DNA from: Chara braunii
Lineage: Eukaryota > Streptophyta > Charophyceae > Charales > Characeae
Direction of reading: 5' to 3'
Length of the DNA: 45,411 nucleotides
Assembly: GCA_003427395.1 (NCBI GenBank)
Contig: BFEA01000182.1
Location: 388,956 to 434,366, forward strand
The notes under the pieces are model-generated. The model searched no databases. It saw only the letters and a program-made list of their open reading frames with translations, and was not told the DNA's origin. Below are positions 21,480 through 33,588 of this stretch, one piece after another; positions within the stretch are counted from its first letter, which is position 1; the number at the start of each line of letters is the position of its first letter. Both the position numbers and the translations under genes were made by a program.

Positions 21480-22253
21480 TCGTGACCTAGAATATTCGCG
21501 GCACTTGAGGCCCATGAGAAGAGGGGATTGGGGTTGTCGGGAACAAGAAAGGCCCAAATACAAATGAGACGTCGTCGGGAATGATGCTCGGGACTAGGTG
21601 GACCCAAATAAAAATAGTGAAATTTGGGACATGCGTCGGCGGGACCACCATCGGGACTAAAAAATGGAGCTGGCATGGAGAATGACGGGGACTTGAGTAG
21701 TCCCAAGAGAATGATGAACTAACAAAAGAGGAGGACTTTGCAAGCAAGTAATACCGTCAAGATCAAGATTTTGACGGTTAAAAATATTAACCACTGAGAG
21801 TACAGAAGTAAGAGAGCCTAGGGAGAGGGCACTAGAAGGTAAAAATGAGAGAACAGGAGTAAAGGAGGGGCTGCCCAACAGTCCGAGATATCTCGGACTA
21901 GCAAGGCACAAGAAAATAGAGCCTCAATGGACTCTATGCAGAAAATAAGCTGCCAAGGAAAAATTGGAGCACAAGGGGGCTCAAAATTAGAAAAACGGAG
22001 GCAAACGGGAACCCCCATGAGCATGGGGGCTTCATCATTGCAATCCGAGTTGCAACGATCAACTGCTGGTCATGAGTGAGGTTTGAAGGCCTAGAAAGAG
22101 AGTTTAGAGCAGCTTGACACTTGACACAACAAAAATAAAAGAAAAATGAGAGAAAAAGGAGGGTGAATGAGACAAAAAGGGAGAAAAGGGTGGAGGAGAA
22201 TGTGTCGGTCAATTGGGACTGACACAGTAGGGATTGGCAGCTCCCTATTGTGA
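21480..22253 (+). repeat. Dispersed repeat, copy B (about 0.77 kb)
   Basis: Same orientation and order of phrases as 13398-14092, with the matching right edge GATTGGCAGCTCCCTATTGTGAC. Substitutions and small indels are spread throughout, which indicates an old duplication or two independent insertions of one family. Copy B also has AGTCCGAGATATCTCGGACT, a near-perfect palindrome, at about 21878-21900. Confidence 0.7.
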
Positions 22254-23452
22254 CTTAATCCCTCCAGATTTTGTGGAGGGAAATCCAGATTGCAGAGATG
22301 TGCCCTTGGGGTATTATCTAAGGAATATCCGAATTTTAAAGGGCAAAAATGAGTAAAAAAACAAAAAGGAGTTGACCGTTTTTTTATGAGTCATGAATCT
22401 GAGATCAGATCTCATGGTTGAGAGCATATGACCGTTTTTTGTGGGGCCAGCTTACACGACCAAACTCGGGAATGAGTTGGCAACCCGAAATGGAAAGAAA
22501 CAAAATAAGGAAAATACCGAAACTGTGCATTTCACCCAAAAGGAAGGTCGGATGCACTAGAAACTGAAAAAGTGAGCATAGGGGCTTAAAATTGAAGCAA
22601 GGATCACTTGGGGGTAGCTCGGGATTATGCTGGCATTGGATCTCAGCCAAATCCAAGGCTGAGATTGATCCGAGACATGAAAAAATATCTCGTCCTACCC
22701 CAAATGGGGTAGGAAAAACAAAAATCGAGAAAAAAAGCCAATAAGGCACTTTTCTTTCAAGTGAGGCTGCCCCTTGAACATTTGGACACAAGGGGGCAGC
22801 TTTTAAAAAAGGAAAGGAGGCTTGAGGAGGCCAAGAGGCAGTCCGAGTTGGTATCATCCACTCGGACAGCATGTACTTGCCCAAAACAAGGTCGAGGTGC
22901 CCCCAGATGGCCTAGTGGTGGAATTTGGCCTTGGGGGTACCTCGGTTCACTTGGAGGCACATGGAGAGGCCCATGGGCTGACCGATACTCCGGTTTCAGC
23001 CTACATAAGTTGAGGGAGCAGTCCACCACACTCACATTTGCATGAGGAGTGCCTATGCTGCCCAAGTGAGCTCATATGAACACTCTACTCACTCGGAGTG
23101 AGAGAAGGGGAACTGCTGCCTGTTGGGAGCCTTGGAGGAGGCTGTGAGCTAGTAGGAGTTGCCATTGGAGATAGTGTGAGTAGTGGAGACTCAAAGGGGT
23201 AGTCCGCCATAGCCCCAGGCTGTGGGAGAGAGAGAGAGGCTTGAAGGAGCTCATTCAACCCTCCTAGAGGGGAGGACTCTATGGCCTTGGGAGTGGGAGC
23301 TTGCCATAGTCAGTGAGAGACTTAGAAAGGAAGGAGATGAGGGCTTGAGGAAGAAGAGAGCAATATCTAAGTGAGGAGGGGGGAGCTTCATCAAGATTGG
23401 TCTTCAACACCAAGGGAAGAAAGGAGAGGTGAGTGAGAAGAAGGAGGAAAAA
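22254..23452. other. Unannotated stretch
   Basis: A 159-codon minus frame (22884-22405) and a 102-codon one (23065-22757) overlap in different frames. Their translations are F/P/S/L-rich without motifs. The stretch stays purine-rich on the + strand. No gene is supported. Confidence 0.35.
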
Positions 23453-23545
23453 CTACTTCTTCTTCTTCTTCGTCGTCGTCGTCGTCATCGTTTTCTTCTT
23501 CCTCTTCTTTCTCCTCTTCTTCTTCTTCTTCTTCTTCTTCTTTCC
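23453..23545 (+). repeat. TTC/GTC triplet microsatellite
   Basis: TTC repeats with an internal GTC/CGT block (about 23472-23488) and CTC interruptions. Confidence 0.92.
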
Positions 23546-23939
23546 TTTTTTCCTTTAATACTTACTCTTCATCCCCTCTTTCACTAGTCCTTCTTCCTTA
23601 TCATCTTTGGAACCTTCTTCATGGGAGGTAGAAAGTAGTTCCTCCATTGACAGTGTCTCCATGATGGTAATTTCCTTCACTCCCTGACAAATCGTCACTT
23701 TGGGCTGTGACTTTCTTGGCTAGAGGGAAAATTTTGCTCACTCTCACCTCAAGATTTATCTCTCCCCCCACTTGGCGAGTAAATCGTTACTTTCATTTTC
23801 ACTCATGGAGACACTTTGGTGATCCTAGTTTCCCACATTGTTCATTTCTCCTCCTTGTAATGATCCGATTCAATGCTGGATGCTTCCATGAGTACTGTGC
23901 AGGTGTTTGAGCAAGTCTCACTCACATGCAGATCTCTCT

Positions 23940-25940
23940 CTTATCTGTGATGTACCGGTGCTTTCCTAGTTGCTCCATAGTTCATGTATGAGTGTGTTGT
24001 AGCCTCATTGGTGCACGTTCAGTCTTTCTCTCACTTTGTGATGTGCCAGTGCGTTCCTAGTTTCTCCATAGCTCATGTATGAATGTGTTGTAGCCCCATT
24101 GGTGCAAGTTCAGTCTTTTCGAACTTGGTGATGTGGAGGTCCCTTCCTAGTTGCTTCCATAGCTTCACACATTCACATGCTCTAGTCTAAGTTGTGCAGT
24201 TCAGTTTTTCCTTCACTTGGTGATGTACTGGTTCTTCCTAGCTGCTTCCCTAGCTTCACACATTGTATGCTCTAGTCTAAGTTGCGCAGTTCAGTTCTCC
24301 CTTCACTTAGTGATGTGTCAATTCTTTCTAGCTGCGTCTATAGCTTTACACATGTGCATGCCCTAGTTTAAGTGGTGCAATCCGGTTCTTTCTTCACTTG
24401 GTGATCTATCGGTTCTTCCTAGTTGCTTCCCTAACTTCACACATGTGAATGCTCTAGTCGAAGTTATGCAGTTCAGTTCTTCCTTCACTTGGTGATTTGC
24501 CGGTTCTTCCTAGTTGTTTGCATAGCTTCACACATGTGCATGCTCTAGTCTAAGTTCTGCAGTTCAGTTCTTCCTTCACTTAGTTATGTGTCGATTCTTC
24601 CTAGTTGCTTTCATAGCTTCACACATGTGCATCCTCTAGTCTAAGTGGTGCAGTTCGGTTCTTCTTTCACTTGGTGATGTGTCGGTTCCTCCTAGTTGCT
24701 AGCTTCATACATGTGTATGTTCAAGTCTAAGTTATGCAGTTCAGTTCTTCCTTCACTTGGTGATGTATCACACAAGTGGTTAACGGGGACCCCCACTTTT
24801 CGGCCCTGTAAGAAGTGCACTCTATAGATTGGTGTGAAGTTTGTTTGGGATGGCCTTATGGTTTTCTTATAAATTGAGGTGAAAAATGGGGGGTCGGTTA
24901 ACCTTTTCTCGTTTTTCCTAGTTGCTTCCATAGCTGCACACATGTGCATGGTCTAGTCTAAGTTGTGCAATTCAGTTCTTCCTTCACTTGGTGATGTGCC
25001 GGTTCTTCGTAATTGCTTTCATAACTTCCCTCATGTGCATGCTCTAAGTTGTGCAGTTCAGTTCTTCCGTGTCAGTTCTTCCTAGTTTTTGCCCTAGCTT
25101 CACACATTTGCATGCTCTAGTCTAAGTTGTGCAGTTCAATTCTTCCTTCACTTGGTGATGTCCCGGTTCTTCCTAGTTGCTTTTATAGCTTCACATATTT
25201 GCATGTTCTAGTCTAAGTTGTGCAGTTCAGTTCTTCCTTCACTTGGTGATGTGCTGGTTCTTCTTAGTTGTTTCCCTGCCTTCACACATGTGTATGCTCT
25301 GGTCTAAGTTGTGAAGTTCGGTTCTTCCTTCACTAAGCATGCTCTAGCCTAAGTTGTGCAGTTCTGTTTTTCCTTCACTTGGTGATGTGCTGGTTCTTCC
25401 TAGTTGATTCCATAGCTTCACACATGTGCATGCTCTAATCTAAGTGGTGCAGTTCAATTATTCCTTCACTTGGTGATGTGTCGGTTCTTCCTAGTTGCTT
25501 CCCTAGCTTCACACATGTGTATGCTCTAGTCAAAGTTTTGCAGTTCAGTTCTCCCTTAACTTGGTGATGTGTCAGTTCTTCCTTGTTGCTTCTATAGCTT
25601 CACACATGTGCATGCTCTAGTTTAAGTGGTGCAATCCGGTTCTTCCTTCACTTGGTGATGTGTCGGTTCTTCCTAGTTGCTTCCCTAGTTTCACACATGT
25701 GTATGCTCTGGTTGAAGTTGTGCAGTTCAGTTGTTCCTTCACTCAGGATTGTGCTGCTTCTTCCTAGTTGTGTCCCTAGCGTCACACATGTGTATGCTCT
25801 AGTCTAACTTCTGCAGTTCAGTTCTTCCTTCACCTGGTGATGTGTCGGTTCTTCCTAGTTGCTTCCATAACTTAGCTACATATGTACGCTAGTTACATTT
25901 GTGTTGTTCAGTTTTTCTCTCACTCAATGATGTACCGGGT
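23940..25940 (+). repeat. 2-kb minisatellite, unit about 90 bp, about 20 copies
   Basis: The unit reads approximately CTTCACACATGTGCATG, CTCTAGTCTAAGTTGTGCAG, TTCAGTTCTTCCTTCACTTG, GTGATGTGTCGGTTCTTCCT, AGTTGCTTCCATAG. It recurs every 88-93 bp across the interval; for example the GGTGATGT-type phrase lies near 24218, 24308, 24398, 24490, 24582 and 24672. The first two units near 23.94-24.13 kb are more divergent (GTGATGTACCGG, TTCATGTATGAGTGTG), and the last unit fades near 25.93 kb. Some units are shortened (near 25.05 and 25.33 kb). It is not coding. Confidence 0.95.
24784..24897. mobile_element. 114-bp TTAA-flanked mini-element inside the minisatellite
   Basis: TTAA occurs at 24780-24783 and 24898-24901. 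Between them the ends are inverted: CGGGGACCCCCACTTTTC on the left and, read inward on the other strand, CCGACCCCCCATTTTTCACC on the right. The inner sequence is unrelated to the surrounding 90-bp units. A TTAA duplication with C-rich ends is the pattern of piggyBac-type non-autonomous elements. The GG outside TTAA also matches on both sides (GGTTAAC...GGTTAACC), so the true terminus could lie a few bases further out and the superfamily is uncertain. Confidence 0.55.
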
Positions 25941-26007
25941 CAGATCTTGAACAGGGGACGGTAGGCCAAGTAAGGGTAAGGCTTGATTAGGATTAGGGAC
26001 TCTTCTT

Positions 26008-26027
26008 TCTCTCTCTCTCTATATATA

Positions 26028-26082
<55 letters not shown>
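26008..26082 (+). repeat. CT then TA compound microsatellite
   Basis: A short CT run is followed by TA repeats with one TTTT interruption near 26032. Confidence 0.95.
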
Positions 26083-26085
<3 letters not shown>

Positions 26086-27300
26086 CCCCCCTCTACCTCT
26101 CCCATAATCTAAGTCTAAACCTTTTTCCGTTACCACTTGGCATACAACTAACCTCTCCCCTCTCACTTGTTACATTGCCAGGGGACGAACGATGAAAAAA
26201 AGTTAACCTGACTTGGTGGAGAAAGAGGGCAAGGGAAGGACTGCTAGTCCCTTATGCCACCAAGAAGGAAAATAAAGAGAATATGTGAGAGCGGTGAGCG
26301 CAAAAACGTTGGGAAATTGGAAATCGGATTAGTCCAAAGGGGACTGGAGGGAGAGATTGTTGACTAAGAGAGAGGTCAGTTGACTCAACCACAACCCGGA
26401 CTGCATGAATGTGAGAAGAGGATGGATTGCCTGAGCATGGTAAAAGGAACGGGAAGTAAGCCAAGAGTAAAGAAAAAAAAAGATAGGCATGTGGGAAGGG
26501 CTATGTGTTGACCCCAATGAGGGATTGTATCGAGTTTTGCTTTGTGTTGATTGTGCAGGTGAGTAGCTTTGGGGTGACTTGAGCGGGATGTGGGTCAGGG
26601 ATATGCGACAAAGGAAAGAGGAATGAATGAACGAAAGGCTATGGGCCTTAGTGTAAACTCTATCTGTGAATGAAGCTTTGATGTTTGAAGCTTTGAGTAT
26701 GGGTCGAGCACGGAACGAAGTCTTGATTGATGGAAACGGGAAGTAGCTTTCTATGCGGATGAAGGCCCTGGAAAGACTAAGAGGGCAGACACCAATGACG
26801 ATGGATGTAATGATTGGAGCATAAAGGAGTGTAGGGGCAAAGGCGGAAGATGACACCGTCGCGCCCCGATGATGCCACATGACTATAACTTTAGGGAAAT
26901 GGTGTGTGGCCTAAGGATGACACTTAGTCTACACACGAAAGAAGAGAAGATCTCAAAGAAGCCCTGGATTGCATGAGTATTGGAAGGAGCAATTACCTGC
27001 GAACACAATCAAGAATCAAGAAAATTACGCTTGCGAGAAGTTCAACGAGACTACCACCCAACATGAGGGTTGAGCTACATTCCAATGTCAAAGCTCTCTC
27101 GCTCGATGACCCACCCCCATCCATGTCAAAGCACTAGGTGGGGGTGGCCCCGTGACGAATGACCCGCACCTTGAGCATGAGCGTGGGCGGGCTGAGCCAA
27201 CTAGGACCCGCAGTGGGGTCGACACAACCTCGAAAGTCTAACGGGGTTTGACCCTACATCGTGCTTTACTCAAACTGCGCCCGAAAGTCGGTGATCCTCA
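26083..27300. other. Unannotated purine-rich stretch
   Basis: A 183-codon minus frame (26880-26329) is S/P/F/I-rich, overlaps another open frame and lacks motifs. It is a likely by-product of purine bias. A 9-bp inverted repeat CCACCCCCA/TGGGGGTGG lies near 27110-27150. Confidence 0.35.
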
Positions 27301-28560
27301 GTCAAACAACAACATGTGTAGCGACAAAACGCAGTTCAATGAGTAATACACGCATATAGCAAGCACAATGTTCATAACAGAGGCGCAGCAGACGCGTGCT
27401 AGGTGTGCTATAAACTCATGGTGAATGTACAACGAAATATAGCCATACACAACAACGCGTAGTTAGCGCAGCAAAACACAGTAATGCCTAGCGGATGCCA
27501 TACAGACACAACAACTCAGTGACCACGTTCAACAACGTAACAGTTACATACACAACAACTCAATCAAAGCGCTGCGTACACAACAGTGCATGACAACCCA
27601 TAGCAGCAGACTTATATGTAGCACGGTCCAAATTTCGTAGCAGCAAGGGGAACACCAGTAGCAGTTCTCGATGTAGTCGTATCAAGTGAATAAGTACATA
27701 GCAGTCTGTCCGCTGATCACAACAGCAACACTCTCCTGTGTAACCTCAGACACAATCAGTGTTGGTAGCAGTGTTGTTCTCAATTTATAGGAGATTATCA
27801 ATAACAGTCGTGTGAAGCAATAATGATTCATAATTCAAACAGCACAACAATAATATTCGCTTTTGACTAATCAAAGGTTGTGTTAAGTCTGAGACTAGTC
27901 GCAACATTAATCCAACGTAGTAATGTAGGGGTCACATTTTGATATAGCAACAGTAAATTGTCATAGTACCTCACAGCCTTTGCTCAATGAGCTTACAGTT
28001 GACAACTCATTGGCAAGAATACCAACTACAAACAAAACAATATTGAGTCATTGGAGCAAAAGTCGAAACTAATCGTCGTTGTTACTTCAACAGCAACGTC
28101 CGAGACAGACACCATCGAATCGAATCAATCAACCACTTGACATGGGTGGACCTGCAGCTATTTGCCCCGCAAAGCGACTCGGCATCCCCCCCCTCGCACA
28201 GTTAGAATATATCCCCCAGTCCGTCAATCCTTCTTGTGTCCACAAGCCTGAGCCTTCATCTACTCACAGGGTCGTCCAAATAAAACACATCACCATATCA
28301 ACAGCAACACACTTCGCTGCTTAGTAGCACCTTAATCATTTAACAATAACACCCGTCTGAAATCCCTAGTTGTCCCGAGAGCAGCAACCTACGAAAACTA
28401 AGAGTAGTGACTCAGACTGTGCGCCTTCGAAAAAGGTAAGGTTGTGAGCAGCGTACGAAAATGAGCATTATATCTTAAATCAAACCATCGCTCTGAGCCG
28501 AGGGTAATGACATCTGGTTGAAGGCGCAGTAGGATTGCAGAACTCAGCGGCATTGCTCAC
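27301..28560 (+). repeat. Degenerate CAACA/GCAGCA-rich stretch
   Basis: Words ACAACA, CAGCA, GTAGC and AACAG recur every 10-20 bp without a fixed period (for example around 27300-27600 and 27690-27980). It looks like an old, scrambled simple repeat. No gene is recognised. Confidence 0.35.
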
Positions 28561-28918
28561 ACTGCTCCTTATCTCTCCCTTCACATCTTGGGGGTAAGTG
28601 CCCTTCTTCACTTATTTTCCTTACCCTCTCGTACTACACATGAATACACCCGACCGTTAGCCTGACCAGGTTCATTCAAAACTTATGGAGAGGAGACCAC
28701 AAGAGAAACGAACAAGGGTCAGCGAAAAGTTATTCATGATCAGAGTGCACAATAACGACCGAGGTAAAAAACCACGACAATCAGAAACATGACGACCACG
28801 AGGATCGATACAAACTAGCGAATCGGGGAGCGCGGTAATGACCACAATCTCGATAACAACTATGCAACACAACGATTCAATACAAACTCGATTATTGGCC
28901 GCTAAATCTATAAAATGA

Positions 28919-29422
28919 GAATGAATCTTCTTTTAGAGTTGAGGAAGATACATTATGATGGAATCGCCTTCTCTCTCTCTCTTTATCTACTTATTTGTAC
29001 ATAGCTGAGATAGCGGGTAGATTCACACACTCCCGAAAAAAACGACACATGTATCAGCTCTTCTAACGACACTTTGATGATAGTTTCAGCAGTAATTCGA
29101 ACCGCAGTCACAACGATCCAACGACACTGATGCTGTATGCACTAGTGATATGTGTCAGGACGATGTCCACGAGGACGATGGCCGTAAAGACAGTTGTCAA
29201 GATCAAGATAAAAACTAAGTGAAGATTCATAGTTACGACCTTACTCCACTATTTGCTAAATGCTCAAGATGGGAATGAGCCTTCCCTTAGAATCGGGGAA
29301 GATACATTCATTGTTATTAGTCGTACTTGTCGATGTACAAAGAGGGAACGGATCTTTCCCTAGGACACGGTAGGTACATGTCCACACTCTTTCCTACTCC
29401 TCTTCTCTTCGTAAAAATGCCT

Positions 29423-29480
<58 letters not shown>

Positions 29481-29741
29481 CCCTCACACTCCTGTTTTAT
29501 TGTGCGCCCACTGAAGATGGATGATGGACACGACTATCACTCACACCTAACTCCTTACCTACTGCGCTAAACTATAATGAATCTTTCGCTAGAACACGAA
29601 AAATTACATTTCCCCCCCGCAACACGCATCGTGACAAGTACAGTAGTGATTCCGGCGAATAGGCGAGTTCGTTTTTACACTACTCACGGATCATGCATAG
29701 GCAAGGATGACTCTGCCTTTAGAATATGGGCAGATTCACGG
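28919..29741 (+). repeat. Cluster B: five copies of the 35-bp stem motif
   Basis: Copies lie at about 28919-28957, 29272-29310, 29344-29380, 29576-29612 and 29703-29741, in the same orientation as cluster A. The best match to consensus is at 29272, with CTTCCCTTAGAATCGGGGAAGATACATTC. The last copy is the most diverged. As in cluster A, a CT microsatellite lies within the cluster, and a GTN-rich hydrophobic minus-strand frame lies beside it (about 28872-28750). Confidence 0.62.
29425..29477 (+). repeat. CT microsatellite
   Basis: About 26 CT units without interruption. Confidence 0.95.
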
Positions 29742-30970
29742 AAAACTCTTCTGCAATTGAGTCTCGTTATTTCCAACACCGCAACTCGACCTGTGGTTCA
29801 TCCCATATTCGCAGTTCTCCGCGGTAAGTGCTCGCCTTCTCTCCTTCTCTTCCTTTCTTCCTCACTTGTCAACTTCCTCACCACTCCCTTCTTCCTCTCC
29901 AACTCACCTTCTCCTACTAACACCCCTCCCCTTCTTAGTTTCGTCTAGGCAGGAGTCATCCCTTGTCTTGCAGACACATCTGGCCTGCGAGAACATCAGG
30001 TTCGATCCAAGAAGATGACTAATCCACCGACGCCGAACCCCCAAAAGTGATGAACCCCGAGCGTGATGCCTTGCCAAGATGGGTCTTCCCTCCTATCTCT
30101 GTCTTCTCTTTATCGTCAATCCCCGCACTCTTTCCTTTTCTCCATCAACTCTTTCGCCTCCGTTATATCCCTCTCCTTCGACTTTGTTCCAAGAATAGTG
30201 CAACGCATTCTGACCGGCGCTATGTACTTCAAAAAGCCCAACAACATCCACGAGAGTGTGCGCCTCTTGTCTTAAGCAGGCTGCCTTCTGCTCCCAACGA
30301 ATGCAGCTGACCTGCCCCTGCACATAGGTTCATTCGGGGATGTCTACGACAGTGTAGAGCAGTTGGCGCTATGCTAGCCTTCTCTGTATCGTTCCAATTT
30401 CAGGGGATGTCCCGAACGACTCAACACTGGGATTTGGCCGCGGGATTTCGTCTTCGAGTTGACCGGTGTAGGGCCGTACCCTATTAGACTTTCGAGCCTA
30501 TGTCGATCCCACTAGGGGTCCCAGTTGGCTCTGCTCCGCCCACACTCATGCTCAGGGCACGGAGCGTTCGTCACAGGGACATCCCCACCTAGTGCTTTGA
30601 GATGGATGAGGATGGACCATTTGCGAGAGAGTTTTGACATTGGGGATGTACCTCCGCTCTTTGGCTGGATGGTAGACTCGCCAAACTTTTCGTCAATCGC
30701 GATTTCTTGATACTTTCAAGTGTTACCATGCAATAACTTTGTCCAATACTCAAGCAGTCCAGGGGGTTTATTAAAAATATTTCTTCTTTTATGCGTAGGT
30801 CAAGCGCCATCCTCGGGCCACGCATCCATTTACTAAGCGGGAAACTCCTTAAGACCTTGTCGAGCCAACGGCCGCGCTTCGGCTTGGGTCCGCGGACCAT
30901 ATCTCATGGCACCCCCCCTACGCTTTCGGGGCAAAAACCCTGACAAGGGTATTTGCCGATGTTTTTTAAC
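29742..30970. other. Unannotated stretch
   Basis: Frames of 60-103 codons overlap on both strands (30047-30323 and 30525-30900) and none shows a motif or splice-consistent edges. No gene is supported. Confidence 0.35.
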
Positions 30971-32174
30971 GTCGGACGTTGTCCGACTCTTGCGTTGAAT
31001 TGAAGGACTTGATGAGACTAACATTGCCAAACGTTTATTCAGACCAGCGCTATGATTGAGAGACCTAAACCTTTTTAGAACCTGACGTCGTCAACGCAAA
31101 ATGACATCGACGTCCGCGCGGGATAGCGGGAGTCAGCACTGTCATCCGCGGGTTTTTTCGACAAGGACGCAGTAGTGTGCAGTCATGGAAAGACTAAAAT
31201 TAGACCTATTCTATCTAAAAATAATGTCGCTCGGCTGCTAAGCCACGCGATTCAGGGCCTAAGTGGCTAAGGAGAGAGTTGCGTCGGGGTATGGGGCCAC
31301 GACGCAGGAGGTGTATGAAGTTTTTGTTTTCTCTAGGGCCGCGGGGTCTGATTTCGAGCTTGGGGGCCGATAGGCAAATGCCAAGGCTTACCCGGTTCGA
31401 TGCCCGACCAAGCCGCGGTCACTCGGCTAATCGGTATGGGTAGGCCACGAGCAGGAATGCCAGCAGGCCACAGGCAGGACATACCTGCTAGGCCACGGCC
31501 GGGGCAGGCCTGCTAAGCCACATACAGGCGGAGCCTGCAAGGCTGCAGGTAGGGGAATCATCTGGGCTAGCTCTTCATATTGAAGAGCTGCTCTTATTTA
31601 GTGTGAAACAGAAGCTAGCCCAGTAGGTTACGTCACCTGACTATTACCCAACAGATACCGAGATCAAATCTAAGAGACTGTAACTACCAGGCTAGCTCCT
31701 TTTGGAGCAGCCCAGCCTTTTGGGCACGGCCGATCTCGGTCGTCCAATCAAGAAGATCTCACGGCTGCGATTGGTCGCGCGGTGGTAGCATGGCCCTGCG
31801 CAAGGATGACACGCATAAATCGAGAAATGGTCAGAACTTTTTTCTCGATTCCCCCCAGGGAATCGAACTCGGGTCTGTGGTTGGCATAAGCCAACGACCT
31901 GAATATGGCGGCGCCAGATGGCGCCCAGGAAACGAAGGCTGAGGACTATAGTCCTCAGCTGTTTCAGAGGACGCCCGTTTTTCGGGCACCCGTTTCGTCT
32001 CAGGAAGGTTAGTTTTTTTTATTTTTATTGTTTTAAGATTTTTCTTTTAATCCTAGTTTTTTTTTCTTAGATTTGGTTAAGATTTTTTTTTTTTTTTTTT
32101 TTTGTCTTCTTTTTCTCTTTTTTTTTAAGTTTGTTGGGCACCCGTTCGTTTTGAACAAACGGGTAACTCTGTGC

Positions 32175-32426
32175 CAGACTGTTTCGTCGGAATCTCACCG
32201 ACTCATCAGGAGGCTGAACCCCGACAATCTCCTCCAATGCCTGTACCTAGCGCCAATAGCGTCCAAGTACAGACACCGGAAGAGAGAGAGAGAGAGAGAG
32301 AAGGGGGGGATAGGGGTTGTGCTAGGCTGTTTCGTCGGAGTTGCACCGACTCATCAGGAGGTTGGACCTCGACAGTCCAACGTTGCGCCTGAACCTGGCG
32401 CCGGAGGCAGCCAGGTGCAGAGAAAG
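32175..32426 (+). repeat. Tandem duplication, offset 149 bp
   Basis: TGTTTCGTCGG...CACCGACTCATCAGGAGG begins at 32180 and again at 32329. The copies diverge after CATCAGGAGG but keep a matching tail pattern (CTGTACCTAGCGCC versus CTGAACCTGGCGCC). In the second copy the arms GTTGGAC/GTCCAAC pair perfectly; in the first the equivalent bases do not. Confidence 0.8.
32279..32302 (+). repeat. GA microsatellite
   Basis: About 10 GA units followed by a G run, between the two duplicated segments. Confidence 0.9.
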
Positions 32427-32430
32427 AAAG

Positions 32431-32474
32431 CCTACCTACCTACCTACCGACCTCCTACCTACCTACCTACCTAC
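32431..32474 (+). repeat. CCTA tetranucleotide microsatellite
   Basis: About ten CCTA units with an internal CCGACCTC interruption. Confidence 0.92.
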
Positions 32475-33528
32475 GTGGCTTTGGACAACGCCACGCCCAT
32501 CCATAAGGATGAGCCAAAAACGAATGAATCTACCCCCAGGTCATGAGGGTATACAGACGCCAATTCAAGGCGTTAGCAAAAACTGCAGGTAACGTTTTTT
32601 TTTATATATTCTTTTTTTTTTTGTTTCGTTTTTCTTTTTATTGCGGTTTCCCCCGTTCGTGAGCCGTTGAGGCTCGACCAAACTGGGAAAACAAAGGAGG
32701 CTGAAACTAGAAAACTAAAAAGAGTGGGAAAAGAAAAAAAAAAAAAAAAGTAAAACAAACGAGGCAATTGCCTCGTGAAAGAAAGAACAGTCATGTTGGA
32801 CTGTGTGGGAGCACGAAGGCTCCCACTTCAGTTTTGAAAAAAACCATTGTGGCCACGAGATCTCAGATCTCGTAGCCCACAGCGCGCGCGTGGAGATGGG
32901 ACTGAGGGAGTAGAGGAGAGGGAGTGAGAGAGAAAAACGGGCTAGTTGGGAGGAGGAGGTCCTACTCCTCCCAACCTGCCAACTGGCTTCCCCGTTTTCA
33001 GGGGAAGACAGCAGAGGAAAGGAAGGGGGTTGTTGCATACAACAGCATGCACCTGGCCAAGGTAAAAGCCAGGTGCAGTAGAAATTAGAAAGTCAGTTTT
33101 TTTCTTTTCTTCTTCTTTACTTAGTGAGAGAACACTTGTCCTCACGTGGTGCTACTTCTGGCAGAAGCTGCCAGAGGTAACTGTTAGGCTCCCGTTTTTG
33201 CTGGGAGCCTGCAAATTTAAGGGCCACTAAGGAAAAGGCTAGATGCAACCTTTTCCCCGACGTACCTGCCCTGGAAAAAGGATCCAGATGCATCAAACTG
33301 AAAAGGGTTGTATCTTTTCAACCCTTTATCAGAAAAATAAAAGAAAAACAGATTTGGAAATGGCAGGAGCCCATCTATCTTGCCAGATTCCGAGATAGCT
33401 GGGGGAAAGAAAAATAAAATAAAATAGGGTAGTTAAAGAAATTGCCCCACACTAAGGCTGTGGTTGTGGTGCGACCACAATCTACCCTGGATCTTGGCAG
33501 ATCTAGGGCTCACAGTGAGCCCGCTCAG

Positions 33529-33588
33529 CCAATATAAAAAAGGCAGCTGCCCCCTCATCCAATATAAAAAAGGCAGCTGCCCCCCAGC
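33529..33588 (+). repeat. 30-bp tandem duplication
   Basis: CCAATATAAAAAAGGCAGCT followed by GCCCC occurs at 33529 and 33559. The copies are identical over 25 bp, so the event is recent. The core GGCAGCTGCC is itself palindromic. Confidence 0.95.

Noticed and set aside
22405-22884. 159-codon minus-strand frame as a gene
   Set aside because: The composition follows the purine bias of the opposite strand, overlapping frames are equally open, and there is no motif.
23940-25940. CRISPR array
   Set aside because: The units are whole diverged tandem copies with no unique spacers between identical repeats, and the context is eukaryotic.
31845-31900. A tRNA gene on the minus strand
   Set aside because: Box B and an anticodon-like arm are present, but the T-arm does not pair, the loop has six bases, and no acceptor stem or D-arm can be drawn.
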